DNA of 64,000 nt from Ustulina deusta (GCA_023159155.1 JAJNNX010000010.1:62001-126000); one strand, 5' to 3'. Positions 10,801 to 22,946 are shown, counted from the stretch's first letter. The notes: generated by a model from the sequence alone, not told the origin. A program made the numbers and translations.

Positions 10801-13661
10801 AAAAAAAATTTTAATAAAAAGTTATATTATTTAGTTTAAAAATAAAACTTGCTTAATAGTAAGCTTTTATTAATATATAAATTTAAAAAATAGTACTAAA
10901 CTTATTATAAAAAAAGAATCTATTATTTATATTAAGCTAAATATTAAAAAAATATTAAAAAGTTTTATTTTAATATATTTATTATTAATTATTTAAAAAT
11001 AATTATAAAAATAAAAAAAAAATAAAAATTTTATTTTATTAAAATTTTAATAATTTAAAAAATATTAAATTATTTTAATTATTTTTTAAGCTTTATAATT
11101 ATATTTATATATTTATTGATTATATTAATAAAATTATTAATATATAAAATATTTATTTTAGCTTTTTTTAAGTTTAACTAATTAATATATATAAAAATAA
11201 ATATTTTATATAATATAATAAAAAAATATAACTTAAAAACTTATAAAGTATTTTTTTAAAATAATAATATTAATTAAATAAATTTATTTTTTTTTTAATT
11301 ATAAATTTTTAATATATTATTATTTAAAGCTTTTTAAACTTAATCTTTTTATAATAATTAATTATTAAATTTTATTATATTTTTTAAATAAATAAATCTT
11401 ATTAATATAATAAGTTTACTAAGCTAATTTTTTTTTCAACTTTAATATTATTTTTTAGTACTAACTAAAATAAATAAAATATAATAGCTAATATTTTATT
11501 AAAAAAATAGTAAAGCTTTTTATAATAAAAACTAAAAAAACTAAAAAAAAAATAATATTATTAATTTTTTTTAATAAAATATTAAATTTTATATTAATTA
11601 TAGATTTTTTATTTAATATTTTTTAAAAAGTTAACCTAATAAATTTAATTAAACAAAAAAACTAGTTATAAGATTTAAAAAATAAAAATAAAAAATTATA
11701 TATATTTAAAGTTATTTTAAATAAAAAAAATCTTTTTGTATAGCTTTAATTTAAAAAATATATATATTTTTAATTATTATATATTAAAATTAATATAAAA
11801 TAATTAAAATATTAAAACAAAAATATTATTAGTTTTATTTAAAATATAATTCTAATAATTATAAAAAAAATAAAATATTATAAAATAAAACTTTTAGCTT
11901 TTTTTATTTATTATTTATATTAGTTATAATAAAGCAATATATAATAATAAATAGTAAAAATATATTATTTAATTAATAAAGTTATAACTATATATAAATA
12001 TTTATAAATAAGTTTAATTATTTAATTATAACTTTATTTAATAAAAAAATAAATATTATAAAATTATTACTTATATAATATTATAAAAATTTATAAAAAA
12101 CTTTTACTATATTAAATATATAAATATTAAATAATATAAAACTATTTATTTTTAAGTTTATACTAATAATTAATAGTTTTGTTGGAATAACTAGCATTGG
12201 TTACAACCTTATCGTGCAACTCGCACGGAGTGCGAGTTCACGCTCGGCTGTCGTATGGATGTTAGCCGGACCTCGGCCGGACGAAGGGGACCTTATTTCC
12301 CCTTTGTTATGTTAGCTCGTACGATAGCGTAAGCTCTCACATAAATATAAAAGACTCATGCTTCGTACGAACATTCTCTTTTTTCTCTTTTCTTTATAGA
12401 TAACATAGTACAATACATTGTATTCTGTCTACGCGCGTTATTTGTTTTTTACGTACGATATATCGTATACAGCCCATTCAACAAGTTTTATAAATATTAA
12501 GTATTTTTTTAGTAATATTTAATATTTTTAAACTTAAAAAATAATAAAATTAATTAATTAAAAATCAAATTAATAATTTTATTTTTATATTAATAAATAT
12601 TAAAATAACTAAAATTTTTATTTTTTTATTTTAAACTTTAATATAATTTTTTATAATACTTATTAATTAATATATTATTATTAAAAATAATAATAAAAAA
12701 TAATATATAAAACTTTTTAGTAATAAATATTAATAAAATAGTTATAAATTTTAATACTAAATAATAAATATTTAAATTAATTTATTAAATTTAAAACATT
12801 TAAAAAATAATATACAATATAATAACTTTTATATAAAAATAATATAAATTATAAATTAATAAAAAAATATATTTAATAAACTTTAAAATAAAAAATAAAG
12901 TTTTTTAAAAAAAAAAGTTTTATAATATAAATATTAATTATTAGATTAGACTTTTAATTAATTAAACTTTTTAAAAATTTTAAAAAATAAAAATTTAGTT
13001 ATATTTTTGATTTATTTAATTTTTATAAAATAAAAATTTTATTTTATATTAACTAATTATAAAAAATAAATAATAATATTTTATTTTAATAAATATAATT
13101 ATTATTTTTAATTAAAAATATTAATAATAAAACAAAATTTAAAATTAAATAAATTAAATAATTAAAAATATATAAAAAAAGCAAAAAATTATAATACTAA
13201 ATTATTTAAAAAAGTTATAATCTTAATAATATTTAATATATAGTTTAAATTTTTTAAAATATATTAATTAAGTTTAACTAGTTTTATAAAACTTATAAAA
13301 AACTTTTTAAACTTTTTATAAAATTATAAAAATAATAATAAAATAATATATTATAAAAAAACTATATAAATTTAATATTATTAGTAATTTTAAGTTAAAA
13401 TTATATTTAAACTTTTAGTTTTAAAAAAATAATAATATAATAATTAATATAATTTTAATAAAACTTATAAAAACTTTAGACCTATATAATAATAAAATAG
13501 ACAATTTATATATAAATTAATTTATAACTTTATAGCTATATATATAGAGTTTATATTTATTTACTTTATAAATTTTTTTTTTAATTTTTTTTTTAGTTTA
13601 AAGTCTTTATTTATACTATTAATAAACTAGCTATAGAAGCTTTACTTAACTAATTATAACA
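7858..13661 (+). mobile_element. Family A gypsy element, full-length, RIP-degraded
   Basis: The LTRs are at 7858-8086 and 13436-13661. The left LTR starts TGTGACGGTCAG and the right one ends in ATAACA. A perfect 5-bp target duplication TTAGG lies at 7853-7857 and 13662-13666. Without the 304-bp LTR inserted at 12180 and its 5-bp duplication, the element is about 5.5 kb. The internal region aligns with the less mutated copy at 32021-38177, including the reverse transcriptase area (about 10.6-11.0 kb here). It has been converted to near-pure A+T, so no product can be made. Confidence 0.85.
12180..12483 (+). mobile_element. Solo LTR of a Ty1/copia-type element
   Basis: The 304-bp segment begins TGTTGGAATAA and ends TTCAACA, the typical termini of Ty1/copia LTRs. 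It is flanked by a perfect 5-bp duplication AGTTT (12175-12179 and 12484-12488). It has normal base composition while its flanks are almost pure A+T, so it inserted after RIP had stopped acting on the surrounding element. The uninterrupted site can be read in the related copies near 6238 and 36940. No internal copia genes are present, so it is a solo LTR left by recombination. Confidence 0.88.
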
Positions 13662-13666
13662 TTAGG

Positions 13667-15017
13667 CTAAAAATAAATATATTTAAAAAAAAGCTATATA
13701 TTAAATAAAAAAAGTTATAGTTTAAAAGAAATTATAACTCAAAAGAAGCTACATTTTAAAATAGGGTCCATAATAAAAAAGACTTTAAAAATATAAAGGT
13801 TTTATATATAAAAGCAATATATTTATTATGCTAAGTAATGGCTATACTTTATACCTACTAACCTTTGCTAGAATTGTTTTCAGGACCCCCCCTGGCCTGC
13901 TACGGTATTATTTAAATCTAACAGTAGCACATACCTAACCTGCACTATAAAATTATAGCGCAAACTTTTAGCGCTCTAAAGGGACTATGCAAAGGAAATT
14001 CGAAAGCTGCACAGCTCTTAGCAATTGTTGTATTGCGAAGCGAGGTAATATATAAGCACTATCCTTTATACCTTCCCATAGAAGCGATCATATTTACTTA
14101 AACACCTAGGGGGTAAAGTATAATAATAAGGGACATAAGTAAAACGTTAGCATATATGAAAGAAAATTTAACGGTTCTTTATTTAAAAAGAGAAATGCTT
14201 GTCCGTTTGTTACGGTTTATAATACTTAGTAAAAACCTGTGACTTTATGCAAAATTATTTATTTTTGGCTTGTATAAAATTAGGTACAGCTTACAAAGTA
14301 GTATGTACCTAGTAGTAGTAAGTACCTTGTAAGCTCAGGCTAGGCTCAGGCTAAAAGCAGCATAGCTCAGCTAGCGGACCTATTACAGAACAGGATAGGA
14401 AAACCTATCTCGGAGGTACATATGTATATCGGATATCCACTTTTCCTGGACCTCTCTCGCGGGCATCCATCGTAGATAAGATCGAGCTGCAGTGCCATTC
14501 TCGTGAGGGAAGGGAATAATCGCGTGTTCCGGGAAGAATTGGAGAGATGGCGGTCAGGTGAAAAAAGGCTTCTCCACAATGATACTCCTCCTCCCTTGTT
14601 AGGTACAAAGACAAGAGACCTATCAGTGCGCCTTTGGGGTGGAAGGACTTTTAGAAGGAGCACGCTTACAATCCCGAATAATAGGATATATGAACTGTAA
14701 ACGTCTGATTTGTTTAGAATAGGCAGGAGTCTCGGGTAGCGGAAACCTCCGCCGGTGAAAGTCGAATTCGCATTTCAAACAATATAGATGGAATGAATGA
14801 AACTATACGAATCGCTTGACGGTGGTGCATCGGTGAAGAAGAAGGCTGTGTCGCAAGATGGTACAGCCAGATGCCAAATCCTTGCTACATTACCGCGGAC
14901 TTCTAAAGAACGTCTAGCGAAGAAGGAAGAAATAGCACGAGGAGTGCTCCATACCAAACCATGAACCGTAAATGTAATATACAATGCACGCCGGCTGCCA
15001 ATGGCCCACGTTCGCTC
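13667..15017. other. Transition to host DNA, no gene assigned
   Basis: GC content rises from the transposon edge to normal host level by about 13.85 kb. Only short ORFs in conflicting frames are present (for example 14503-14700 +, 14367-14663 -), none with recognisable features or good splice partners. The stretch just left of 15018 would be the 3' flank of the minus-strand gene. Confidence 0.4.
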
Positions 15018-15608
15018 TCATTGTCGTCTGTTCCGGCTGTCCCTGTCGTCGTCATCGTCGCTATCATCTCGAAATCCCTCTTCTAGGCTTCGCACACTCA
15101 GTCAGTCGAATAACGCCAGGGCCGGTCCCTACCACAACTCTTGCCAGCACATGAAAATGGGCGTGCTTACTCTCTACTCAACCTCCTATTGCTATCGGGC
15201 TGTTGGTGATGTGTGTCCAACGAAAGCGCATGCCTGCCGTCTTCGTCCACCTCGTTTAGCTCCTCCCCTTCTTCTGAACTAAAGCCCACGTCCGACTCGT
15301 CATCGGCGACATTTACACGATCCCTGGCGCGCAGTCTCCAACGCGACGATGATGCTATCCATCGCGCTACCGCATTTTGCATTCGTATACGGAACGAGGT
15401 CGTTTGTGTTGAGATGGTGTCGAGTGGGAGGTATTGGCTATATCGGTTTCGGTAGTACCGCCATAAGGGGACGATGAGATATGACAAGATGAGGAAGAGG
15501 ACCAGCGAGACAAGCGCTGGGACGAGCAATGTCTACGCGATTTAGCGGGTGCCCCGGTCAGGACGCGCGGAGGGATGCTACCTTGATGAAGGAGAGCGTG
15601 GTACCCAT
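15018..15608 (-). CDS. Small single-pass membrane protein, conserved-hypothetical type
   Basis: The three-exon model is 15582-15608, 15171-15532 and 15018-15087 (minus strand), giving 152 residues. The ATG at 15608 opens a 9-codon exon (MGTTLSFIK). A 49-nt intron joins it to the hydrophobic segment LLVPALVSLVLFLILSYLIV (residues 11-30), followed by the basic/aromatic stretch WRYYRNRYSQYLPL. The second intron (15088-15170) has a CTGAC branch site and leads to an acidic tail with LEEGFRDDSDDDDD. Without splicing the frame has no ATG, which supports the model. The topology suggests a type II or tail-in membrane protein with a cytosolic acidic tail. The function is unknown and the family is not named with certainty. 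Confidence 0.68.
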
Positions 15609-16639
15609 TGTAATAAGAGAAGGTCGCAATCTGATCACAGAACAGTCGGAACGGCAGGCTGGGTGTCGAAACGCGGCGATGCTTTGCACCTCAACAGATC
15701 GAAACCGGAACGAGTAATAAGGGGCGCGCAAATATTCGAGAGCTGACGACGACACCAAGGCGGCTGGAGAGCCCCTAACCGGAGAGCTGGGAAATGTCAA
15801 GAGTTGGTTCGAACGGAGTTAAATAAATGAGGATCTCTTGTTTGTCGCGCATCTCGCCGAAAACGAAAGGCAAGGGAGGAAGGTTCTATGCCAATGACCA
15901 TGGAAGAGAACTGGTATTGATTGATGCTATGAAGTTGCAGATGATATCTGTCAGCCAGCCTGCTGGCCAAGCCAAATGTGGCAGGGGAGCCTACCGATCT
16001 AGTGTACCCAAAATACCTAGATGGGTCGGCGCGCAGTAAAAAGGAGCTTACCTAAAAATAATCCAAGACAGCCTGTGGGACCTATTATAATGTACCTACC
16101 TTATATAAGCCTCAAAATGGCAACACTAGCAGGGTACTACTACCGTATTACAATTGCACAATACAACTTTCTTCATTGTAAACAATAAGTACCGACGTAA
16201 TGTGTAGCTGTTGGTTTATGATTGCTTGCCTTTACTCTGTTTAGCGCCAACATGGCTAAGTACTTAATAAATCTCAGGTCGTTAATTACCTACCAAGGTA
16301 GCAAAAAAAGACAAAAACAATACAAAAAACCCAATATACCTGCGCTGGGACCTACACAAACACAAACAACCAGGGAAGCTGGAAATCTAATATAGTAAGA
16401 ACCATTGCTAGATCTGCGACAATAGAAGACGCCCATTCTCTCCCTTACCTCCCAGCTGAAGTGCGAGCAACCCGTAGAATTTACGGTCTGCTGGCTGGCT
16501 AGGAGTCTAGGACGACGTGGTTATAAATTATGGCATCCGGGTGTCCAACCTTTTATTATTCCCCTATTATTTTCCAGTAGTTCCCATTCCTTCGTGCCAC
16601 GCCATCACCATAGAGCAACGACGATCTTGCATTTGCATC
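15609..16639. other. Intergenic region between divergent genes
   Basis: This region separates the minus-strand membrane-protein gene from the plus-strand SRR1 gene, so it probably contains both promoters. A 70-codon ORF at 15827-16039 (+) has no supporting features. I recognise no defined regulatory motif. Confidence 0.45.
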
Positions 16640-17796
16640 ATGCAATCCGACTCTTCGCCGGTAGATAAGAATGCTCAACAGCGACATGAAGAAAGAGTTG
16701 CTCAAGCGAAATCAATAATCCGCGAGGTTCAAACCCTCTATGGTGCTGGTGCCCCACTGTTCACAAAAGATGCCATACGAAAGCTCGGCGATGAACTTAG
16801 TATTTTCCAGCAAGGGGCATCGAGTGGCCACCAAATCACTCTGAGAGGCATCGACGGAGTTGATTATTCTACCTTCGTTGATTGTCCCCCGGTGGAGTAC
16901 GAACCTGGCAAAAGATACCATATTGGGGGCTCGACTTGGTATGCCAACTCCGAATTCTCTCTCTCTCTCTCTCTTATTCGTTTTCCGTACTAAGTTAAGC
17001 AACAGGAGAATTAATTACAACTCGATTCAATGGCTCACAGTTCACAGAGACCTCGACTTTTTCATCCCTGAAACCGCATACCTTCCAATGGGAATTTGTG
17101 ACTGCGTCACGGAGATTGGCGATGCCATATTGGAGGATGGATCTCCAGTGCCTTCCACGGAGGAGGTACTTGACGTATTCCGGGATCGAGAACGGCAATG
17201 GAAGATGAGCCAGCACCATGAGCAGCTTCAAGCAGCTCTTGCTGCAGTAAAGACTCCTCTTGTTCTGGATAAAGTGATTGCCGTCGCACTGGGGCCCCTT
17301 GTTGTAGGGAGTCAAATTGGTGACAAATCTATGGTTCAGCATGCTCTCATTTCCGCCATCTATTCAAGCCTACATCAACAGGGGATCTTGTTAGCGTCGT
17401 CTAAACGTTACGTACAAGACCCGGCATATACACCGCTAGACAAGAGTGTTTTAAGCTCGGTCGACTTAACTGTTGTTGATGATCCGCAGGCATTTCTACT
17501 GTTAGACGATTCTAGCATTCTTGTGGCAATTGCCCCCGATATCCCGGTAAAGCAAATCGTGGCAGATATTTGCCGTCCTGGTATTATTATATGGGACACA
17601 GATTGGGATTCTGACGACCCCATGTAAGCAAGCCAAATCCACATTATTACCTCATTGCCATTATCTAATTCTTCATAGAACTGACCCACCATCTCCGAGA
17701 GTGGTTAAAATGATTAAGGAAGAGTATTACGAGCTGGAATTCCCAGATCATGAGTACTTTAGAGATTTAGTCATGTATGTTAAAAAGCCTGCCTAG
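16640..17796 (+). CDS. SRR1-like domain protein
   Basis: Three exons (16640-16938, 17006-17623, 17679-17796) join in frame to 344 residues. The C-terminal half has the SRR1-like pattern: a hydrophobic strand followed by a glycine-bearing loop (VIAVALGPLVVGSQ), a helical part with two alanine/isoleucine runs, a VQDPAYTPLDK segment, and a late hydrophobic strand. SRR1 proteins are linked to circadian and stress regulation in plants and yeast, and many uncharacterised fungal paralogues exist; the molecular role is not known. Intron 1 contains a (CT)n microsatellite (about 16955-16974) just upstream of a TACTAAGTTAAG branch region, and intron 2 is 55 nt. An in-frame ATG further upstream (16517) lies on an ORF without features, so the start at 16640 is preferred. 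Confidence 0.72.
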
Positions 17797-19020
17797 CCTA
17801 GCTAATGCTATCCTGGAGGATGATGGCGATGGCAATATATGCAACGAGAGAGAAAGCATCATACCACAAGCCTTCTAAAACACATGTGGCGTTCTAGTTT
17901 AAATAACAGCATACATTAAGTTGACACCTGCTGTTTGTGTCACTACATTAGCTCCTATTTTCAAGAGCTTTTTTTTACCTTGGTGTCATCTCAAGAGCTA
18001 TACAGGCAGCTCCCCGAGGCTAACACGATGTGCAATTGTTTATTCTTTAACAATGATTTAGAGAGTACGATGATATCTGAACACTATTCCCCAAATTCTA
18101 TAGATATAAATCCCATGGAAACTCACAACAATTACGCCCCAAAAGCTGTCCTGATCTTCCCTACAAGTTCGAGGCTGGCAGTTGCTGAAAGCATAACTTA
18201 GCCGCAAACCTCCACCAAGTACTTATATGCCACAGGAGAATGTGGTGTTGCCTATTCGCGTGAGGCATGCAACGGCATCACTGGAACACCTCTTGAGTGC
18301 TTCAGATACTTTTTTCTTCCATTTCTCTGCTTCACCTAAACTCATTCCAAACAATCGCTTAGTCTTTATTTGGATCCTTTTCAGTAAAAAGTAAACAATT
18401 GGCCATCGGAACTGGCGAAGCCGCAACCTGGTCGCCCGTACCACCAAGGATCTCTTCAAACCCAGGAGGCCCCCGATTCTTGTGGGAGTAGGCTGCCAAA
18501 AGGGACCTACCAGGGTTGGCAACCCCGGATATCTGACTTTGATTAATGGGAACTATGATCTGATTCTCCTTAGCTAGCGAGGGGGTGGGTAGTCCTGAAT
18601 AGTCGAGTAGAGAGGTTTTCCAAGACGAAAATAGCGCTCTCTACTATCCTCAGCAGTACACTCTCTCCTGCGTGGCCAGGCTTATCCCCCTCCAAGGTAG
18701 ATATCTCAAGGAAACATTTTAGCATATCGAGACTTTGTTTTCACTAGTAATGCGTAATCATATCAACCCTTTTCAGGGAGGTTAAAATATTCAACAGGTT
18801 TCGCTTCTTTTTTTTTCTAAATGGCTCGTTGTTGCCGCATTAAACGCCATGCTTTAATACTGGGTCAACTATTAAAGATAGTTGTCGCCAATGCTCGATA
18901 ATCAATTTGCACACAGAGGCTATATATATCACCTCGCCACTGTCTAGTTCTACCATGCAGTCTAGTCTAGTGAAAACCCTGTCTCCGTCGAAATCGTGTG
19001 GCACGAATCAAACTACTTAC
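17797..19020. other. Intergenic, no gene assigned
   Basis: This 1.2 kb lies downstream of the SRR1 gene. ORFs of 88 and 99 codons (17935-18201 +, 18223-18522 -) lack recognisable domains or plausible splice partners. The first few hundred bases will be the SRR1 3' untranslated region. The right end meets a solo LTR whose target duplication begins at 19016. Confidence 0.4.
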
Positions 19021-19225
19021 TCTCACGGAGGAGTGGAGTTGCGATCTAGTGGAGAAATGGGACCAGTGCATATACCATGTATGATCACCAAAGGTGTATT
19101 CGGATGATCTAAAGTCTAAGTTCTAATCATGACAAAGGGAATGGAATGAGCTGTATATATACAAGATCTCTCGGAACAACGTTGACCCGTTCCAATGGAT
19201 CCCTTGGATCCACCTAACCGTGACA
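19021..19225 (+). mobile_element. Solo LTR, family C, copy 1
   Basis: The segment starts TCTCACGGAGG and ends CCGTGACA, so its ends are an imperfect inverted repeat. It matches 22546-22738 in reverse orientation over most of its length, with shared blocks around TCTAAGTTCTAA and CGGAAC. The flanking pentamers CTTAC (19016-19020) and TTTAC (19226-19230) differ by one C/T, consistent with a 5-bp target duplication. No internal element sequence is present. It ends 13 bp before the last base of the P450 stop codon, so it sits in that gene's 3' region. Confidence 0.65.
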
Positions 19226-19238
19226 TTTACTCCCCCAT

Positions 19239-21154
19239 CTAAGTCTTGACCCGTTTCAACAGCAGATTCTTGTGCTCGTCCGGCGCGATCAGCGGTCCGA
19301 TCTCTATGTTCGGATACCGATCCGTGCTCCCGTCGGCGTTCTTGAAGTCGAACTCGAGGATCAGCCGCGCCAGAAGCATTTTCATTTCCTGAGCGGCGAA
19401 AAAGCGCCCGGGGCAGGCGTGGCGGCCGTACCCAAAGAACAGGCTCTGCTCGTGGCTCGCGACGAATTGATGGCGCGCATGGTCGGTCGCGCCGGCACCC
19501 GGCCGCGTCCGCCGCCGGTAGTGCCGCAGCCCGTCGAACTCGCCCGCATCGGCGCCGTCACGCTCGTGGTGCGCCGGGTCGAGCATGATGGCCCGCGACG
19601 CCAGCTCGACCGTCGCGCCAGGCGGCACGCGCTGCCCGTGGGGCAGCGTCAGCCCGCGTCGCCCGACCACCCGGTGGAAGGTCGTCGTCAGCGGCGGGCT
19701 GAGCCGTAGCGACTCCTTCATGAAGCTATCCAGCTTGAGCATCTGCTGCAGGGCGTGCGCGCTCATCTCGCCGCCATGCGCAGCCAGCACGCCGCGGATC
19801 TCTTCGCGCAGCGGCGACATGTACTCGGACCGCACGGCGAGGTCGTACATACTGGGGAGCTCTGTTAGCCGGGACGCGCTTTGGACGGGTAGGGGGCAGG
19901 GTGCACATGCATATGGGTCATGGACTCGCTCGTGGTGTGCACCGACGCAAAGATGACGCCTAGCTGGATCTGGGCCATCTCGGCGGCCGACACGATGCCG
20001 CGGCCCTCGCTCTTGCGCATCAGCACCGAAAGCATGTCGTCGGGTGCGCGCCAGTCTGGGTCGCCGCTCTTCTCGGCGTCCAGCCTCGCCTGCACCAGGG
20101 GCTTGAAGAAGCGCGCGGCGGCGGCCTCGCGGCGGCGCAGCCGGCGGACCGAGGTTAGCCGCGGCGCCAGGAAGGGCCGCAGCAGCGGGTTCATGCGCTT
20201 GACCTCGACCTGGGCCGTGTGCACGTCGACGGCGTAGTTAATGGCGTTGTCGAGGTACTCGGGGCTGCGGCACAGGCCCTCGCCAACGAAGACGCGCCCG
20301 GTGATCTTGGCGACCATGTTGGCGATGGCCATGTACATGGGCACCGGCGTCCACTCGGAGCACTTAGGGATGTCGGTTTTGAGGGCGTGGTCGACCTCGT
20401 CGTAGACGATGGGGTTCAACCGAGCTGGAGATTGTTAGACGGGACCGGAACCGGAAACAGCGGGTGGAGCGGGAGGGGCGCGTTACCGAGGGCGGGCGTG
20501 AGCTCGGCCCGGACCGAGTGGGCGACCGCCGACAGGTCGGTCAGAACGCCGGTATACTTGCTCTCGAGAATCTTTGGAGTCGGACGTCAGCGTGGACACG
20601 CGCCGTGGTGGTTGTGGTGGTGTTAGTGGTGAACGAGTGATGGACGCCCTCACCTTTTCCGCGGCCGGGTAAAAGTTCAGGTCCGCATCGGGCAGCGTCC
20701 TCAGGTCGCGCATGAACTTGGGCGGGATGACGACGTTTTCGACGTCTTGGACGCGAGAGAATGTCAGCATCTTGCGGCACTGGGGACCCCAGCCAGGATC
20801 ACGCACCATCCGACGTCGGCATGCGATACGCCTCATCTTTGAACTGTGGCACTCGTCAGCCCCGAATAGCAAAGCTCCAAGGTCTCAAGCAGACCAGACC
20901 TTCTGGTATCCGGCCTGGTACAGCTGGTGGGCCGTTTCCAGGAACGCCTTGCGCTTCTCGCCGGTGCTTGCATCGCCGTTTAAGACCGGGAGCTGGGCAA
21001 GATGCGCGCGTAGACGGGCCGTTGGCGAGAGGATGGTGAGGCGTAGTAAAACGAAGACAAGCACGGCGGCAGCAGACACGGCCGGAATGGGATGAGAGTA
21101 GGTGAGCGCGAGCGGCATTTTGCCCGTGTCTTGGATGAGCTGCAAAAATGCCAT
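19239..21154 (-). pseudogene. Cytochrome P450 monooxygenase, frameshifted (terpenoid cluster)
   Basis: Exons (minus strand) are 20900-21154, 20654-20843, 20487-20571, 19911-20424 and 19239-19851. An N-terminal membrane anchor (about residues 23-42) is followed by a proline-poor linker. Visible P450 motifs are the I-helix FASVHTTS, the ExxR motif in KESLRLSP, and the haem loop FGYGRHACPGRFFA with the ligand Cys. His in place of the usual acidic I-helix residue is common in fungal P450s of the ent-kaurene oxidase/indole-diterpene group. The fourth intron (19852-19910) uses a GC..AG border. Exon 2 cannot be read through: the frame carrying EAYRMPTSDG and the frame carrying RDPGW are out of register near 20811-20820. 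This fits a short deletion of length 2 modulo 3. The gene would have hydroxylated or oxidised the terpene made by the neighbouring synthase on the endoplasmic reticulum. Confidence 0.82.
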
Positions 21155-21570
21155 CCTGGACTAGGCCAAGAACAAAACAATCACGGTCAGAGAACCACAC
21201 GCAGCACTTGAGAAATAATAAAAAAGGTTGAGAACAGCTTATCAAGACCTGGCCGGCGCCCCCGCAAGAGCTCGGTCGTTGCCAATCTGTTTGCTGTACG
21301 TCTCTTTAGATTCTGATCCCTCCAGCCTCCAGGTCCCCGAGCTGAGCAGGTGCGGCGCTCTTTCCACCCCAACTTCACCCCCGGCGTGTAGGCAGAGTGC
21401 GGCGTGTGCGTGTCCTGGCAGGGAGCCGAGAAGCTGACAGGCAGACAAGGGCGGTATGGTGTGACCGCCGCCGGTTGAGAGCGGGTGATTTCCCGAATAG
21501 GATACAACCAGAGCCCCCCTGTTAATACATGCAGCATGTAATCGGGATCGTACTGGATCCGAGTTAATTA

Positions 21571-22463
21571 CGGAGGTCCGGGCCAAAACAACGAATCGGT
21601 CTTGGCAATTGCCTACAGTGCAATATGATAAAGGGCTTAATTTTAGCTACCACCCTTGCCAGACAGCTAGCGGCCCGAATTTAATGTCTTACTTTAATAT
21701 TATTATTAATATCTACCCACTTAACTCCTTTTAGTTTAACTATTATAATAGATGATAGATCTATTAATTAAAGGCTTGAAATACAGCTTAGAATCAGCTA
21801 TATTGCCCTACTAAAGGGCGATTTGTACGGCCTCTAGCCAGCGCCTCTTTTCTATATATATAGGTGTGCCCTGCTGACTAAGCTAGCCAGGCGCGCAGCG
21901 GAGGCTTCCGTAGATTAGCCCGGCGCGCGCGGTTATATATCTCACGCGGCCCGAATAGCCTCGCAGATAGCCTAGCTACGGCTTTTACAATTATCTTATT
22001 TTCACCCTTTCAAAGTGCTATTAAGTGCCTAGTTACAGCTCCCAGGCTCCCATGGCTAGCCGTAAGGCTTACATAACGTATTTGGAATAAGGTTGTAGCT
22101 ATCGTAGCTAGGTGTATGGCTTACACATATGCTACCCTTCGGGCTACCTACCATATATAGCGTGTGATAAAGGCTTTAGGCTACAAGTTATCCTCGACAT
22201 CGTCCCGTCACTATATCATTTACTATGTGTTTCTAGTAATCACTAACGACTCCGCCCATTGCAACGTCGTGACATCTCTTCATCGTACTTTTAAAGCCAA
22301 TCCTCCGCCTTTTTAACTTATTCAGCTTTCTCTGTCGCAAATAGCCTTCTAAGTAAAGGGCCATCCGATTTGGGGTAGCTTAAGCCCATACCGTATAAAA
22401 CTTTTATTATTTATACGCTGTGGTATTACTAAGGCCGATTCGTTGTTTTGGCCCCGACCTCCG
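21571..22463. mobile_element. Non-autonomous DNA transposon with TIRs and TA duplication
   Basis: The ends are inverted repeats of about 30 bp starting CGGAGGTC and containing GCCAAAACAACGAATCGG, with weaker similarity to about 48 bp. A TA dinucleotide flanks each end (21569-21570 and 22464-22465), as in Tc1/mariner-type elements. The 893-bp interior has no ORF of note and is partly AT-enriched, so the element depends on a transposase encoded elsewhere. It sits between the P450 and the terpene synthase, in what was probably their shared intergenic region. Confidence 0.72.
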
Positions 22464-22545
22464 TACCTAATGCTGACGCTTCCAGGCTCGGGACCCACCT
22501 CGCCGTGCCGGGGATACCCGTCGTGCCCCACAACCCGTCGGCCGA

Positions 22546-22738
22546 TGTCACGGAGTAGTGGATACGGATTGGTTCAACGCTGTTCCGGAAGATCCTACAT
22601 AAATATGGGATCTACTGGGTTGGGATTACTGGTTAGAACTTAGACCTTAGATCATCTAAATAGACTCTAACTGATCCCCATCGTGACTAACGCCGGTTCA
22701 CTTCCACTGACTCCATACCTCCGTGAGACCCGATATAC
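22546..22738 (-). mobile_element. Solo LTR, family C, copy 2 (inverted)
   Basis: Read on the minus strand this begins TCTCACGGAGG and ends CCGTGACA, as in the copy at 19021-19225, with which it shares several blocks. Flanking pentamers GCCGA (22541-22545) and CCCGA (22739-22743) match at four of five bases, consistent with a 5-bp duplication. It lies 208 bp downstream of the terpene synthase stop codon. Confidence 0.6.
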
Positions 22739-22946
22739 GGAAGTGGGTTCCTGAAGCTCCTTGTAGATTCGTGACTGGATGATGAGTAGGCAGGGAGAGT
22801 CCGATGTGCTATCGTCTATTAAAGGTTGCTTGCTGAACAAGCCTCCAGGTAGGAGATTCTACAGAATGTGCAATACACGAAAGTCTAACTAGGCCGCAAT
22901 CCCGGCCGTCCGCGCAGAATTCCCGTCTCCCGCGTTCCTAGCCCGT

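Noticed and set aside
19272..20626. Several plus-strand ORFs of 90-145 codons
   Set aside because: They are Arg/Pro-rich shadow frames of the minus-strand P450, whose motifs are unambiguous.
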